A stretch of DNA of 64,000 nucleotides from contig OY282355.1 of NCBI GenBank assembly GCA_958295525.1, forward strand, positions 2,351,931-2,415,930, given 5' to 3'. Shown here one piece after another: positions 1-8,671 of this stretch (positions within the stretch are counted from its first letter, which is position 1; the number at the start of each line of letters is the position of its first letter). A program made the translations under genes and the position numbers. The notes beneath the pieces were generated by a model. The model was given only the letters and a program-made list of their open reading frames with translations. It was not told the DNA's origin and did not search any database. Source of the stretch: an uncultured Dehalococcoidia bacterium. GTDB taxonomy: Bacteria; Chloroflexota; Dehalococcoidia; Lucifugimonadales; Australimonadaceae.

Positions 1-1
1 C

Positions 2-481
2 GGCCCCGCCAACGGCAAGCGCGTCGTCGCCCGAGCGTGGGCCGACGCCGATTTCAAGCGCCGCCTGCTCGCCGAGCCGGTCGAGGCCGTCGCCTCGATG
101 GGCTACGTCGCGGCGCAAGGCGAGCAGATGCGCGTCGTCGAGAACACGGACGGCGCGCATAACCTCGTCGTTTGCACCCTCTGCTCCTGCTACCCCTGGC
201 CTCTGCTGGGGCTGCCCCCCGTCTGGTACAAGTCCGCGCCCTACCGCGCCCAGGCCGTCGCCGACCCGCGCGGCGTCCTCCGCCGCTTCGGAACGGAGTT
301 GCCGGAAGAGACCGAGGTGCGCGTGTGGGACTCCACATCGGAGATGCGTTACCTCGTTCTCCCGCAGCGCCCCGACGGAACCGACGGCTGGGACGAGGAG
401 CGCCTCGCCTCGCTCGTCACCCGCAACTCGATGATCGGCGTCGAGCCCGCCCGCGCGCCCGAAGAGGCCTCCGTCCGATGA
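2..481 (+). CDS. Nitrile hydratase alpha subunit, cobalt type (5' end outside window)
   Basis: Hydrates nitriles to amides in the cytoplasm as a heterodimer with the beta subunit. The frame is open from the first bases, so the start lies upstream. The visible part holds the metal-binding motif [10 protein letters not shown] near positions 173-202; Thr in CTLCSC is the usual mark of the Co(III) form, whereas Fe enzymes have Ser. The motif is followed by the typical [18 protein letters not shown] stretch. The stop overlaps the beta-subunit start (ATGA at 478-481), which implies translational coupling. The related thiocyanate hydrolase gamma subunit shares the motif and cannot be fully excluded, but the fused full-length beta subunit next door favours nitrile hydratase. 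Confidence 0.93.
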   Translation, partial: GPANGKRVVARAWADADFKRRLLAEPVEAVASMGYVAAQGEQMRVVENTDGAHNLVVCTLCSCYPWPLLGLPPVWYKSAPYRAQAVADPRGVLRRFGTELPEETEVRVWDSTSEMRYLVLPQRPDGTDGWDEERLASLVTRNSMIGVEPARAPEEASVR

Positions 482-1149
482 ACGGCGTCCACGACTTGGG
501 CGGAATGGACGGCTTCGGCCCCGTCGAGCCGGAGCCCGAGGGCGAAGAGCCCGTCTTTCACGCGGCGTGGGAGGGGCGCGTCTACGGCCTCACGCGGCTC
601 ATTGGGCGGCTTGGCCTGTGGAACCTGGATACGGCGCGGCACGCCCGCGAGCGCCAGCGCCCCGCCGACTACCTCGCCCGCTCCTACTACGAGAGTTGGC
701 TCGCGGGGCTGGAAACGCAGTTGACGGAGCGCGGCCTCGTGTCCCCTGACGAACTGCGGAGCGGCGAGGCGTCCTTCCCCGCGCCCGCCGAGGTCGCCGC
801 CCGCGCCGTCCGCCCGGAGCAGGTGCGCGCCGCGCCCATAATGACGACGCGCTACACGCGCCCGGAGTCGGCTCCCCCGCGATTCGCCCCCGGCGACCTT
901 GTGCGCGCGCGCAATCGCCATCCGCGAGGCCACACCCGCGAGCCGCGCTACGTCCGCGGCAAGGCGGGCGTCGTCCGCGAGCATTACGGCGCGCAGGTCT
1001 ACCCCGACCTCAGCGCGGAAGGCGTAGACGAAGGGCGCCATCTCTACAGCGTCCGCTTCGAGGCGCGCGAATTGTGGGGCGAGTCCGCGAACCCCAACGC
1101 CGCCGTCTACGTCGACCTTTGGGAAGACTACCTGGAGCCCGCCTCGTGA
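478..1149 (+). CDS. Nitrile hydratase beta subunit
   Basis: 223 aa partner of the alpha subunit. It begins with the family hallmark [16 protein letters not shown] and ends in an SH3-like barrel (about residues 135-220) containing [11 protein letters not shown] and [14 protein letters not shown], as in known beta subunits. Length is close to the usual 220-230 aa, so this is the single-chain bacterial form and not the split alpha/beta form of thiocyanate hydrolase. The start overlaps the alpha stop and the stop overlaps the activator start (GTGA at 1146-1149), making a tight three-gene unit. Confidence 0.93.
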   Translation: MNGVHDLGGMDGFGPVEPEPEGEEPVFHAAWEGRVYGLTRLIGRLGLWNLDTARHARERQRPADYLARSYYESWLAGLETQLTERGLVSPDELRSGEASFPAPAEVAARAVRPEQVRAAPIMTTRYTRPESAPPRFAPGDLVRARNRHPRGHTREPRYVRGKAGVVREHYGAQVYPDLSAEGVDEGRHLYSVRFEARELWGESANPNAAVYVDLWEDYLEPAS

Positions 1150-1532
1150 CCGCCGCCCCGCAGCCGTCAGCCGACGTGAGCCGGCTCGGCGATATTCCTC
1201 TCGACGGCGAGGGAGCCCCCGTGTTCGCCGCGCCGTGGGAGGCGTCCGCGTTCGCGCTCGCGGCGCGCCTCTCCGCCGTAGGCTGCTTCACTTGGGACGA
1301 GTGGGCCGCCGCGCTCAGCGAGGAGATACGCGCCGCGCAACGAGCGGGCGACCCTGACCTCGGCGACACGTACTACCGCCACTGGGTTCGCGCCCTCGAG
1401 CGGCTCTGCGCCGAGCGCGGCGTTGTTTCCACCGGCGAGGCCGAACGCCGCAAGGAAGCCTGGCGCGGCGCCTACCTCCGAACTCCCCACGGCCAGCCCG
1501 TCGCCTTCCCCGCCCAAGACGCGCCCGCGTAG
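1146..1532 (+). CDS. Nitrile hydratase activator / accessory protein
   Basis: 128 aa from a GTG that overlaps the beta stop. The region PVFAAPWEASAFALAARL followed by FTWDEWAAALSEEI and DTYYRHWVRALERL matches the beta-subunit-like accessory family that delivers cobalt to the alpha subunit and exchanges subunits during maturation. It resembles the N-terminal half of the beta subunit, as is known for this family. A start further upstream would run inside the beta gene and give no family-like sequence. Last gene of the unit; the next gene is on the other strand. Confidence 0.88.
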   Translation: MTAAPQPSADVSRLGDIPLDGEGAPVFAAPWEASAFALAARLSAVGCFTWDEWAAALSEEIRAAQRAGDPDLGDTYYRHWVRALERLCAERGVVSTGEAERRKEAWRGAYLRTPHGQPVAFPAQDAPA

Positions 1533-1554
1533 TCCTCCGCTCCGGCGGGCGGCG

Positions 1555-2538
1555 CTAATTGCCTGCGATGCGGCGCCAACTCTGCATCACGCCTATGCCC
1601 TCGCGGGGAAGAACGGCGACGGCGAAGAGGATCGGCGGTATGAAGAGAATGAGGTGCAGGAGGAGGGCGAAGCCGAGGTTGAGTTCACGGTTGGGGTAGC
1701 CAAGCGCGGAGAGGATGAACTCCGCGGCGGCCTCGAACGACCCCAGGGCGCCCGGAAGCCCGGGAAGCGAGGTTGCGAAGAAGAGGGAGCCGAGCGTTAC
1801 GATGAGGGCGTGGTGGAGCGGGAGGTCGAGGCCCATTCCGCGCGCGAGCAGCCATGCGGCGGGGGCGAGCATCAGCCAGTACGTCACCGTCAGCATCGCC
1901 GTGAACGCCATGCGCCGCTTGCGGCGGAACATCGCCCCGACGGCTTCCTCGTAGGTGAGCAGGCCAGGGATGCGCCCCAGCGTAGGAAATCGGCGCGCGA
2001 GCCTGCCGAGGTTGAGGACGAGGACGAAGACCGCAATGACGACGACGATGAGCGCGACGACGGGGACGGCTTCCCGGCGGACGCCGGGCAGAAAGAGAAC
2101 GGCGGAGAACGTGAAGGCCATTGTGACCATCAGGTCCTGAACACGGGTGGTTATGATGGTGGCCATCACCAGCGGGGCGGGATGCTTGTCGCGCAGCGTG
2201 AGCATCGTGAGGACGGCGGGCTCGTCGAGCAGGCGCACAGGCGAGACGTTGTTGAGCCCCAGCGCGGACATCTCGACGACGAAGAGGCGGCGGATGGAGA
2301 CGCGGGCCATCACCCACTGCATCCGCCAGCGGACGGCGCGGGTGAACGCGGACACGAGCGTGACGGCGAGCGCGCCGGCCACTGCGGGCAGTTCGGCTCC
2401 CGCAAGTTGCGCCCGAACCTCGGCCCAGTCTATGCCCCGCACGGCGAGATACAGGAAGAGCGCGCCCAACGCGAATCCCAGCCCGACGATGAAGCGCGGG
2501 TTCCTTGCGGCGGCGAGAATGACGCTGATGACAGGCAT
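1555..2538 (-). CDS. Flippase-like integral membrane protein (UPF0104/LPG synthase TM family)
   Basis: 327 aa, about 8-9 hydrophobic segments spread along the protein, with the family motif LPGLPGALGSFEAAAEF near residue 260. The family (AglD/MprF transmembrane domain, UPF0104) includes lipid flippases and proteins of unknown role; no catalytic synthase domain is present here. It starts 10 nt after the HerA-like gene stop and so probably shares its transcript, although there is no obvious functional link. Substrate cannot be read from the sequence. Confidence 0.8.
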   Translation of the reverse strand: MPVISVILAAARNPRFIVGLGFALGALFLYLAVRGIDWAEVRAQLAGAELPAVAGALAVTLVSAFTRAVRWRMQWVMARVSIRRLFVVEMSALGLNNVSPVRLLDEPAVLTMLTLRDKHPAPLVMATIITTRVQDLMVTMAFTFSAVLFLPGVRREAVPVVALIVVVIAVFVLVLNLGRLARRFPTLGRIPGLLTYEEAVGAMFRRKRRMAFTAMLTVTYWLMLAPAAWLLARGMGLDLPLHHALIVTLGSLFFATSLPGLPGALGSFEAAAEFILSALGYPNRELNLGFALLLHLILFIPPILFAVAVLPREGIGVMQSWRRIAGN

Positions 2539-2548
2539 AGCGGGCGCG

Positions 2549-4177
2549 TCAGCCGAAGAGGTCCTCTCGGGAAAGGTTCGCTCCCGCCGCGCCGACGGCG
2601 GCGTAGAAATCCTCGTCGTAGGCGCGCGTGCGGACGACCACGGGCATCGGAAGGGCGTGCCCGAACATCAGCGATTGCCGCTGCGCCTCGAGGCGGGCGA
2701 TGACGCCCCGCAACTCGCGGGAGCCGGGCGCGCCGGACAGAACGGCCTCGACGTCGCGGTCGTTGTCCAACTGGCAGACAATGCGCGTGCCGATCTGGCT
2801 GAGAACCTCGTCGTCTATTCCCGCCGGGCGCTGATCAACCACGAGCAGGGTTACGCGGTATTTCCGCATCTCGCGCGCGATCGTTCCGAAAATCGTGCGG
2901 CTCGCCACGCCGGGGTCGAGGAAGCGGTGCGCCTCCTCTATTGTGATGACGAGCGGCGTGGGCTGAGCGCCGCCGGTGGCGAGCGCGCGCTCGGCGCGGC
3001 GCCGGTACTCCTCGTGGATGCGCCGGGTGATGAGGTTGGCCACGAGAAGATAGGCCGTGAGATTGTCGCCGTGGCGCCCGAACTCGATGACGACGTGGCG
3101 GTTGTCGGCGAGGTGCTCCATAATTTCGCGGACGACGCCCCCGCCCTCGGCGCGCTCCGCGACGAAGCCCAACCTCTGCAGAACGCGGAGCCGGCGGCGG
3201 AGCGCGCCCAACGTGGCGGCGTTCTCGCCGATTTTCTCCGCGAGTTCGGCCAACTCGTCGGGCGCGCGCGCAAGGAACTCGGCGATCCATCCGTCCCCCC
3301 AGCGCTCCTTGAGCGTGTGGCACGCCTGCGCGCCTAGATCGGTCACGCCAAGCGTCGCCGCCAGGACGCCGACGTCTTCCGGCTCAATTTCGTCGAGGCC
3401 GATCCGCGCATCGACGTCGGTCGCCGCGCCGCGCCGCCGGGAGGAATCGGGGTCGAGCGTGAAAACGGAGACGCGGGCGCCGAAGAGTTGCTTGAGGCCC
3501 TTCGGAGCGTAGCCCGACTCGCTCGTGCCCTGCCATCCGTATTCGCTGTGCATATCGAACACGAGGTTGACGGCGGTTCCGCGCTGCAGAATTCCGGCGA
3601 GCAGAATGCGCGTGAGGAAACTCTTGCCGGAGCCGCTCTTTCCGAAGACGCCGTTGGAGCGTTTGACGAATTCCTCCAAGTTCAGGCAGACGCGCGTCTC
3701 CTCCATATCCAGAGGGCTGCCGATCCAGATGTGGCGCTCGTCCTCGCCGCCGAAGACGGCGGCCACGTCGCCGGGCGAGGCGCGGTGGGCCGGGGCGAAG
3801 TGGGGAGGCAGGGAGCGCGCCGGCTGAGGCGCCTCGCCTTCCGCGCTCGTCGTGAGCATCGGCGACACCGACGCCGTGGAGTAGGCGGTCGCGCCGGAGA
3901 GCGCCTCGGCCAGCGCGGCGCCGCCGAACGCGACGGCGAGCCCGGCCCGGGGGTCGCTGCTGTCGAGCCGCAAGTCGGTGACGATGCCGAAGAAGCGGTT
4001 GAACCGCCCTTGCATCGTCACGAACGTGCCGACCTTCACGTTCTCGACGGCGGGGGCGGCCTCGAGGCGAACGTCGAGCCCCCGCGAGAGCGAGCCGCCC
4101 ACGACCGCGCCGACGCGCTCCCTCGCCGCGCTCTCCGACTCGAGGCTCTCCGGCTCCACGCCGTTGGCGGTGGTCAT
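2549..4177 (-). CDS. HerA-family hexameric DNA translocase (HAS barrel + ATPase)
   Basis: 542 aa. The N-terminal part (about residues 45-100) looks like the HAS barrel of HerA proteins; the ATPase domain carries P-loop GKSGSGKS (179-186), the Walker B-type VITIEEAHRFLDPG and the downstream VVDQRPAGIDDEVLSQIGTR seen in DUF87/HerA ATPases. Known members pump DNA and work with a nuclease (NurA) in end resection, or in defence systems. The start overlaps the stop of the preceding partner gene (ATGA, 4174-4177), so the two are co-translated. No NurA-type nuclease is recognised in the window. Conserved chromosomal role or defence role cannot be separated from sequence alone. Confidence 0.85.
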   Translation of the reverse strand: MTTANGVEPESLESESAARERVGAVVGGSLSRGLDVRLEAAPAVENVKVGTFVTMQGRFNRFFGIVTDLRLDSSDPRAGLAVAFGGAALAEALSGATAYSTASVSPMLTTSAEGEAPQPARSLPPHFAPAHRASPGDVAAVFGGEDERHIWIGSPLDMEETRVCLNLEEFVKRSNGVFGKSGSGKSFLTRILLAGILQRGTAVNLVFDMHSEYGWQGTSESGYAPKGLKQLFGARVSVFTLDPDSSRRRGAATDVDARIGLDEIEPEDVGVLAATLGVTDLGAQACHTLKERWGDGWIAEFLARAPDELAELAEKIGENAATLGALRRRLRVLQRLGFVAERAEGGGVVREIMEHLADNRHVVIEFGRHGDNLTAYLLVANLITRRIHEEYRRRAERALATGGAQPTPLVITIEEAHRFLDPGVASRTIFGTIAREMRKYRVTLLVVDQRPAGIDDEVLSQIGTRIVCQLDNDRDVEAVLSGAPGSRELRGVIARLEAQRQSLMFGHALPMPVVVRTRAYDEDFYAAVGAAGANLSREDLFG

Positions 4178-4797
4178 ACGCCGGGCTCGTCGAGCGGCAG
4201 GCGCCGCATAATGGCGGCGAGGCGCGCGGCGTCGGCGGGGAGTTGGGCGGCGATCAGGCGGCAGGCGCTCATCAGAAAGGCGCGGGGGTCGGGGAAGCAG
4301 GGAGCGGCCTGCCGGAGGGCGGCTGCGATGACGTCGTCGGCGGCGGGAAGCGCGCCGGAGAGGAGAATGGCCGTCCAATCGGCGGGCTCCATAAACGCGG
4401 CGGTCTCGCCAGAGGAGCAGGCGTAGAGGAACGTATGGATGCGGGGCGGCGACGGCGGAAGATGGCGGAAGATGCGCCCGCCGTCGCGGTGGCCGACCAC
4501 GGTGAGGGTGACGTCGGTTCGCAGCAAGCGCTCCAGTTGGGGATGCTCGGCGTAGACGTCGGACTCGGAGTCGAGCCCTGCGCCGCGGGCGATGACGCGC
4601 CTGCCCGGATCGAGCGCGGCGGTGCTGACGCCGTCCACTAGCGTGAAGAGCGCGTCGCCCGCGCGGACGAGCGCTCCGAGCGGGGGAGCGTCGTAGAGGG
4701 CGTGGCACTGGCCGGTGAGCCGTTCGACGGAGGCCTCGATCACCTCGCCGAACTTGGCGGCGGCGGGGGCTGACGGCGCGCTGGACATAGCGGACAT
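4174..4797 (-). CDS. Small HerA-partner protein, HAS-barrel-like
   Basis: 207 aa from the ATG at 4797; a second ATG at 4788 is possible. Sequence between about residues 30 and 100 (GALVRAGDALFTLVDGVST, then VVGHRDGGRIFRHLPPSPPR) looks like a small beta-barrel, and the C-terminal half is helical. Translationally coupled to the HerA-like ATPase. The VDG motif superficially recalls the metal-binding Asp of NurA, but other NurA motifs are not evident, so I do not call it a nuclease. An in-frame extension upstream would run into a palindromic repeat and is unlikely to be real. Confidence 0.6.
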   Translation of the reverse strand: MSAMSSAPSAPAAAKFGEVIEASVERLTGQCHALYDAPPLGALVRAGDALFTLVDGVSTAALDPGRRVIARGAGLDSESDVYAEHPQLERLLRTDVTLTVVGHRDGGRIFRHLPPSPPRIHTFLYACSSGETAAFMEPADWTAILLSGALPAADDVIAAALRQAAPCFPDPRAFLMSACRLIAAQLPADAARLAAIMRRLPLDEPGV

Positions 4798-4837
4798 TCT
4801 AGCAGCAGCGCGGGGCGGCGCGGGGCGGGTAGGGGCG

Positions 4838-4899
4838 AGATTCCCGCCTACGCGGGAATGACGGGACAAGGGGGCGTCATTCCCGCGCAGGCGGGAGCC
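4838..4899. repeat. Dispersed palindromic repeat, two copies
   Basis: Two copies of a short palindrome with the core ATTCCCGCCTACGCGGGAAT (copy 1 about 4838-4863, copy 2 about 4875-4899), separated by a GGGACA-rich linker. The same element recurs at 5899-6046, 40154-40266, 42092-42197, 51165-51188, 55032-55058 and 56029-56090. It is non-coding, intergenic and able to form a hairpin, like REP or MITE-type elements. Confidence 0.85.
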
Positions 4900-4923
4900 T
4901 CCCTAGCGCAACGCCCCCAACGA

Positions 4924-4946
4924 GGCGTATGATGCCGCCATACGCC
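4924..4946. promoter_or_regulatory. Inverted repeat over a -10 box before the Nmad3 gene
   Basis: GGCGTATG and CATACGCC form a perfect 8-bp inverted repeat with a 7-nt spacer. A TATGAT (-10-like) lies inside it at 4928-4933. No good -35 is seen at 17 nt. The site ends 20 nt before the start codon, a typical place for an operator. Confidence 0.5.
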
Positions 4947-4965
4947 AAGCGCACAGGAGCATATG

Positions 4966-5844
4966 ATGAAACTCATCCTCAGCAGAAAAGGCTTCGACTC
5001 GGCGAACGGCGGTTGCCCCAGCCCCATCTTCCCCGGCGGCGCTATGTTCTCGTTGCCCATACCCCACTGTGGCGGCGAGCGCCTTACCTATGGAGATCTC
5101 TGCTGCGCTCAAGCGGACATCGGGAAATTGGTGCGCGACCTTACCCGTGGCCGCATCAATGCCGAGGGGTCTGTCCACATGAGTCCTGACCTGAACCCTC
5201 CGAGCGGCTGTCCGAAGTTGTTTGACCAAGCGGACGCTGCTGAGAGTCATCTCAACAACCAAGACGTAAAGAAAGGCGACCTGTTCCTGTTCTTCGGCCT
5301 CTACCGGAAGGTCCAAGAAACCTCCAACGGACAAGTCTGGCGTTTCGACCCGAATGCGCCCCGCCAGCATGTCTTGTGGGGTTGGCTCCAGGTCGGAGAA
5401 AAACACAAGCCGGAAAAGGGCGACGACAGGTTGCGGTGCTCGTGCTGCAACAGCAATACGCGCTACGTGGCTCCGCAAAAGTTGGACTTAGTCGACGGCC
5501 TCGATGCCTCGGGAGCGGGCGTGTTCCCGAAACTCGATGACCGCCTCGTGCTGACGATGGCAGGGCATTCCGTATCGCATTGGAAGTTGCCCCGATGGTT
5601 TTACCCTGACGGCGATAAAGAAGCGTTAAGCCACCATCGGAACCGTAACCGCGTGTTAAAAAGCCGTATATTGAGCCCTGACCCGTGGGAGCCGCGTTGG
5701 AAACCAGATAACGATGACTACGCCTACTTGGAGAGCGTAGGACGAGGCCAAGAATTCGTTCTCGACCTGGAGCAGTACGACAAAAACCAGTACGACGAGG
5801 CGATAGGCTGGGTGGCCAACCTCATCCGCGACCTTCAACGCTAG
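4966..5844 (+). CDS. Nucleotide modification-associated domain 3 (Nmad3) protein
   Basis: 292 aa. The start MKLILSRKGFDSANGGCPSP followed by PIFPGGAMFSLPIP is the signature of the Nmad3 family, predicted by comparative genomics to belong to DNA base modification or modification-linked conflict systems; no biochemical function is established. Cys/His residues (CCAQ, CSCCNSN) might bind metal. Two ATGs are adjacent (4963 and 4966); AGGAG at 4955-4959 is better spaced for 4966, which also matches the family start. The gene has clearly lower GC than the flanking genes and sits between palindromic repeats, suggesting transfer. No methyltransferase or modification enzyme is beside it. Confidence 0.82.
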   Translation: MKLILSRKGFDSANGGCPSPIFPGGAMFSLPIPHCGGERLTYGDLCCAQADIGKLVRDLTRGRINAEGSVHMSPDLNPPSGCPKLFDQADAAESHLNNQDVKKGDLFLFFGLYRKVQETSNGQVWRFDPNAPRQHVLWGWLQVGEKHKPEKGDDRLRCSCCNSNTRYVAPQKLDLVDGLDASGAGVFPKLDDRLVLTMAGHSVSHWKLPRWFYPDGDKEALSHHRNRNRVLKSRILSPDPWEPRWKPDNDDYAYLESVGRGQEFVLDLEQYDKNQYDEAIGWVANLIRDLQR

Positions 5845-5898
5845 GAGAACTCGCATCACGCGCAAGCGCATCCTCATCGGCCTCCCCGCCCCTCTGCC

Positions 5899-6046
5899 CG
5901 TCATTCCCGCGTAGGCGGGAATCCAGTCGGGCGCGCAGCGCCGGACGATGCGCTACGCGCATCGTCTCCAAAGCGCCCCACGCGCCACGTCATTCCTGCG
6001 AAAGCAGGAACCTACTGGTCTCGTCATTCCCGCGTAGGCGGGAATC
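5899..6046. repeat. Repeat island: three palindromic repeats plus a hairpin
   Basis: Non-coding patch between two accessory genes. Palindromic repeat copies lie at about 5899-5925, 5988-6012 and 6021-6046. A perfect 10-bp hairpin with a 3-nt loop (left arm GACGATGCGC) is at 5944-5966. The stretch 5963-6019 recurs almost unchanged at 40131-40185 beside the GmrSD gene, so the repeated unit is longer than the palindrome alone. Confidence 0.8.
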
Positions 6047-6058
6047 TCGCCCCCGCCC

Positions 6059-7441
6059 CTACAGGCCGAGAAGTTGCTTCTTCTTGGCGTCGAACTCTTC
6101 CTGCGTGAGAACGCCGCGCTCCATGAGGCTCGCCAATTTCTCGATCTCGTCGGCGGCAGAGAGCGGCGCCGCAGGTTGCGGCGCGGACGCCTGCGGAGCA
6201 TGCGCCGCCTCCAAATGGCCGCGCACGCAATCCACGAACGGTTTGACGGAGTCCTTCTCCACAATGTCCTCTATGCGGAAACTGGCGATTCCACGCCCGG
6301 TTATCTGCACGCCAGCCATCATTAGGCCGGTGCTGTAGGTGATCGCCTCGATGTTCCTGTACGGCATTTCGGAGACTTCCGAACTGCCGAGCACGCCCTT
6401 GTCCACGAACAGCACGCGCTTGCTCGTTGCGACAGCAATGCCGTTGTGCTTGTGAAAACGGCTCGTGTCTTGCTCTGCCCGGTATGTGCCGCCTATCAAC
6501 GATTCGAGGGTTTCGCTTTCCTCAATGAGATCGTAGAGCATCTCTCGTTCGCCACTGTGCCTGTTGCCCCACAATGCGGGCTTGAGTGTGTTCCACTGCT
6601 GGTCTATCGACACCGCCCTGGGGTGAAGCGGAAGCGGTTCTCCTCGAGGGGATGAGTCTTCTCCGCTCACATAAGCGACAAGGCGCTCCGCCTCTTTCCG
6701 GCTGACGGGAGTGAATTTCATTTGCACTGCGCCCCCCACGATTTCGACGCTCCCGCCTTGTATCGATACGCTTTCGATGTCCGCGTAGGTTAGGCGCAAT
6801 GTCTTTGTTGTAGTGACGTACAACACCTGCTTGTCGGTGGCGACCACCAGGACGTTCCTGAGCCAATTGGGGAAAAGTGCGAAATCATTCGCCACATTAG
6901 GGGTTCCGACGACTATCCTCTCCGGCAGTTCGTCATCTTCCAACAAAGAAGGAAGGTTCTCGCGCTCTTTTCCTACGAGGCTGGAGTACTGGGGTTTGAT
7001 CTCGTCCCAGCGGGCGTTTATCCAGTAGGTCTTCTCTTCTACGCTGATAGGCTGTTCTCCCGGCGGGGACTTGTCCTCGCTCTTCACGTAAGCGACAAGT
7101 CGCTCTGCATCCTTTAGGCTGCCGGGAGTGAAACTCATCGTACAGCGCTCGCCGACGATTTCGACTTTAGTCCCCTCCATCCGCACGCTTCTGATGTCCG
7201 CGTAGGTTAGGCGCAGTGTCTCCTTTGTGGTGACGTACAACACTTGCCTGTCGGTGGCGACCACGAGGACATTGCGAAAGATGCTCCCTGACGGAGTTCC
7301 GATAGATACCCTCGCGGGCAGCTCGTCATCCTCCAGCAAAGAAGCAAGCTTCTCGCGCTCCTTTCTTGCGAGGTTGGAGTACTGGGAGTTGATCTCATCC
7401 CAGCGGGCATCTATCCGCTGCTTCTTCTCCTCCATATCCAT
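6059..7441 (-). CDS. Three tandem bacterial PH-like domains with C-terminal SHOCT
   Basis: 460 aa, no signal peptide or membrane segment. Three repeats of a PH-like (YokE/bPH) domain are seen at about 10-130, 141-265 and 280-411. Repeats 1 and 2 are very alike (both contain ARWDEI, RNVLVVATD, QVLYVTT, LRLTYADI, EAERLVAYV or close variants), so that duplication is recent; repeat 3 is diverged. Residues 431-459 form a SHOCT motif (DEIEKLASLMERGVLTQEEF) after an Ala/Pro linker. SHOCT tails are found on many bacterial membrane-associated proteins and are thought to mediate oligomerisation. Function unknown. Lower GC than the surroundings and adjacent to the repeat island. Confidence 0.8.
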   Translation of the reverse strand: MDMEEKKQRIDARWDEINSQYSNLARKEREKLASLLEDDELPARVSIGTPSGSIFRNVLVVATDRQVLYVTTKETLRLTYADIRSVRMEGTKVEIVGERCTMSFTPGSLKDAERLVAYVKSEDKSPPGEQPISVEEKTYWINARWDEIKPQYSSLVGKERENLPSLLEDDELPERIVVGTPNVANDFALFPNWLRNVLVVATDKQVLYVTTTKTLRLTYADIESVSIQGGSVEIVGGAVQMKFTPVSRKEAERLVAYVSGEDSSPRGEPLPLHPRAVSIDQQWNTLKPALWGNRHSGEREMLYDLIEESETLESLIGGTYRAEQDTSRFHKHNGIAVATSKRVLFVDKGVLGSSEVSEMPYRNIEAITYSTGLMMAGVQITGRGIASFRIEDIVEKDSVKPFVDCVRGHLEAAHAPQASAPQPAAPLSAADEIEKLASLMERGVLTQEEFDAKKKQLLGL

Positions 7442-7454
7442 AGCAGCCCTATCC

Positions 7455-8576
7455 CTACGTCGACGCCACCGATGCCGTCTTGAATTTGTAGTCGGGGTCG
7501 GTGTAGACCTCCGGGGGCATGCGGGACTCGAGGCCGCGCTTGGCGAGTTCGCCCTCGAAGAGTTCGCGGATCCACGGGTCTTCGTCGATGTACTCGATGT
7601 TCGTGCCTTCGGCGTTGCCCTGCTCGTCCTCGTCTTTGCCGAGGAACTGGACGGGCGGATGGAGCGCGAAGTAGCGCGCGGCCTTGTCGCCGAGGTTGAA
7701 GTGCTGGTGGAAATACTGGTCGGGCGGCGTCACGGCGCTGCCCTCGTGCCAGGGGTAGACCTTCTTCTCGCCGCCGTCCTGCGGCCACATCACGGAGAAG
7801 CCGTCGCCGCCGGGGATGACGATGAGGCGGCCGGGGCCGTGCCGGTGGGCTTTCTTGTAGGTTCCGGCGGGGAAGACGGACATATGCGCGGACAGTTCGG
7901 AGCCTGGGACGTACATAGCGATGGAGGAGCCGCCCGCGCCGCGGCTGCCCGAGGCGGTCAACTTGTCCCAAGCGAGAAGGTCGGGCCAGAAGTTGCCCTT
8001 CCAGACGGTGGAGCCGATCGCGCCCCAGGCGGAGCCGAAGTCCTTCTCGATGTCTTTGGCCTCGGAGAAGAAGTCCGCGTCGGCCTCGTCGAGGATGGAC
8101 TTGCTGACGTGGGGGTTGTTCATAAAGAACTCGGGGTCGGGGATCGTGCTCATTGCGATGGGGAGGTAGTTGAAGAAGAGGAGGCGGGTGGGGGCGTTGC
8201 CCATATTGCGGAGTTCGCACCAGGAGTTGCGGGGAATGACGAAGGCGCTGCGGTCGGACCACTCGAAGTCGCGCTTGGCGTTGCTGATCTCGCCCCAGAC
8301 CGACGCGAAGCCGCGCCCGTTCAGCACGTAGATCATCTCCTCGACGCCCAGTTTGAAGGGGGCGAGGGAGCCGCCGGCGGGAATCTCCTGCACCCGCGCC
8401 TCGGTCACGCCGCCCATATCGGTGAAGCGGATGAAGGCCGTGTCGCAGCCGCGCACGTCCCAATGGGCGAGTTCGAGCTTCCGGAGGTCTTCGACGTAGC
8501 AGTCGGAGAGGACGGGAACGCCCTTGTCGGCCTGATCCTCGAGCCAGTTGTCGTGGGTGAAGTAACTGCGAGCCAT
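7455..8576 (-). CDS. Bicupin protein, gentisate-dioxygenase-like
   Basis: 373 aa with two cupin folds, about residues 60-160 and 220-330. The second holds YKKAHRHGPGRLIVIPGGDG, with His residues in the usual metal positions of aromatic ring-cleaving cupins; the first has GVEEMIYVLNGRG. Start at MARSYFTHDNW is preceded by a GGAGAG ribosome site; a longer reading would add a non-conserved N-terminus. A ring-cleavage or other dioxygenase role is plausible given the Rieske oxygenase close by on the same strand, but the substrate is unknown. Confidence 0.75.
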   Translation of the reverse strand: MARSYFTHDNWLEDQADKGVPVLSDCYVEDLRKLELAHWDVRGCDTAFIRFTDMGGVTEARVQEIPAGGSLAPFKLGVEEMIYVLNGRGFASVWGEISNAKRDFEWSDRSAFVIPRNSWCELRNMGNAPTRLLFFNYLPIAMSTIPDPEFFMNNPHVSKSILDEADADFFSEAKDIEKDFGSAWGAIGSTVWKGNFWPDLLAWDKLTASGSRGAGGSSIAMYVPGSELSAHMSVFPAGTYKKAHRHGPGRLIVIPGGDGFSVMWPQDGGEKKVYPWHEGSAVTPPDQYFHQHFNLGDKAARYFALHPPVQFLGKDEDEQGNAEGTNIEYIDEDPWIRELFEGELAKRGLESRMPPEVYTDPDYKFKTASVAST

Positions 8577-8671
8577 TTTCTTCTCTCCTGCTGCGGTTCC
8601 GATTATCGCGGGCCTACAAGTTCCGTCCGTCAAGAGGGCCGGGCGCGGTTCCGTTGATCTGCTCCCGCGCA

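Noticed and set aside
4838-6046. Palindromic repeats as rho-independent terminators
   Set aside because: They lack a T-tract, occur in pairs and within an operon (55032-55058), and are conserved in sequence, which fits a dispersed repeat family better.
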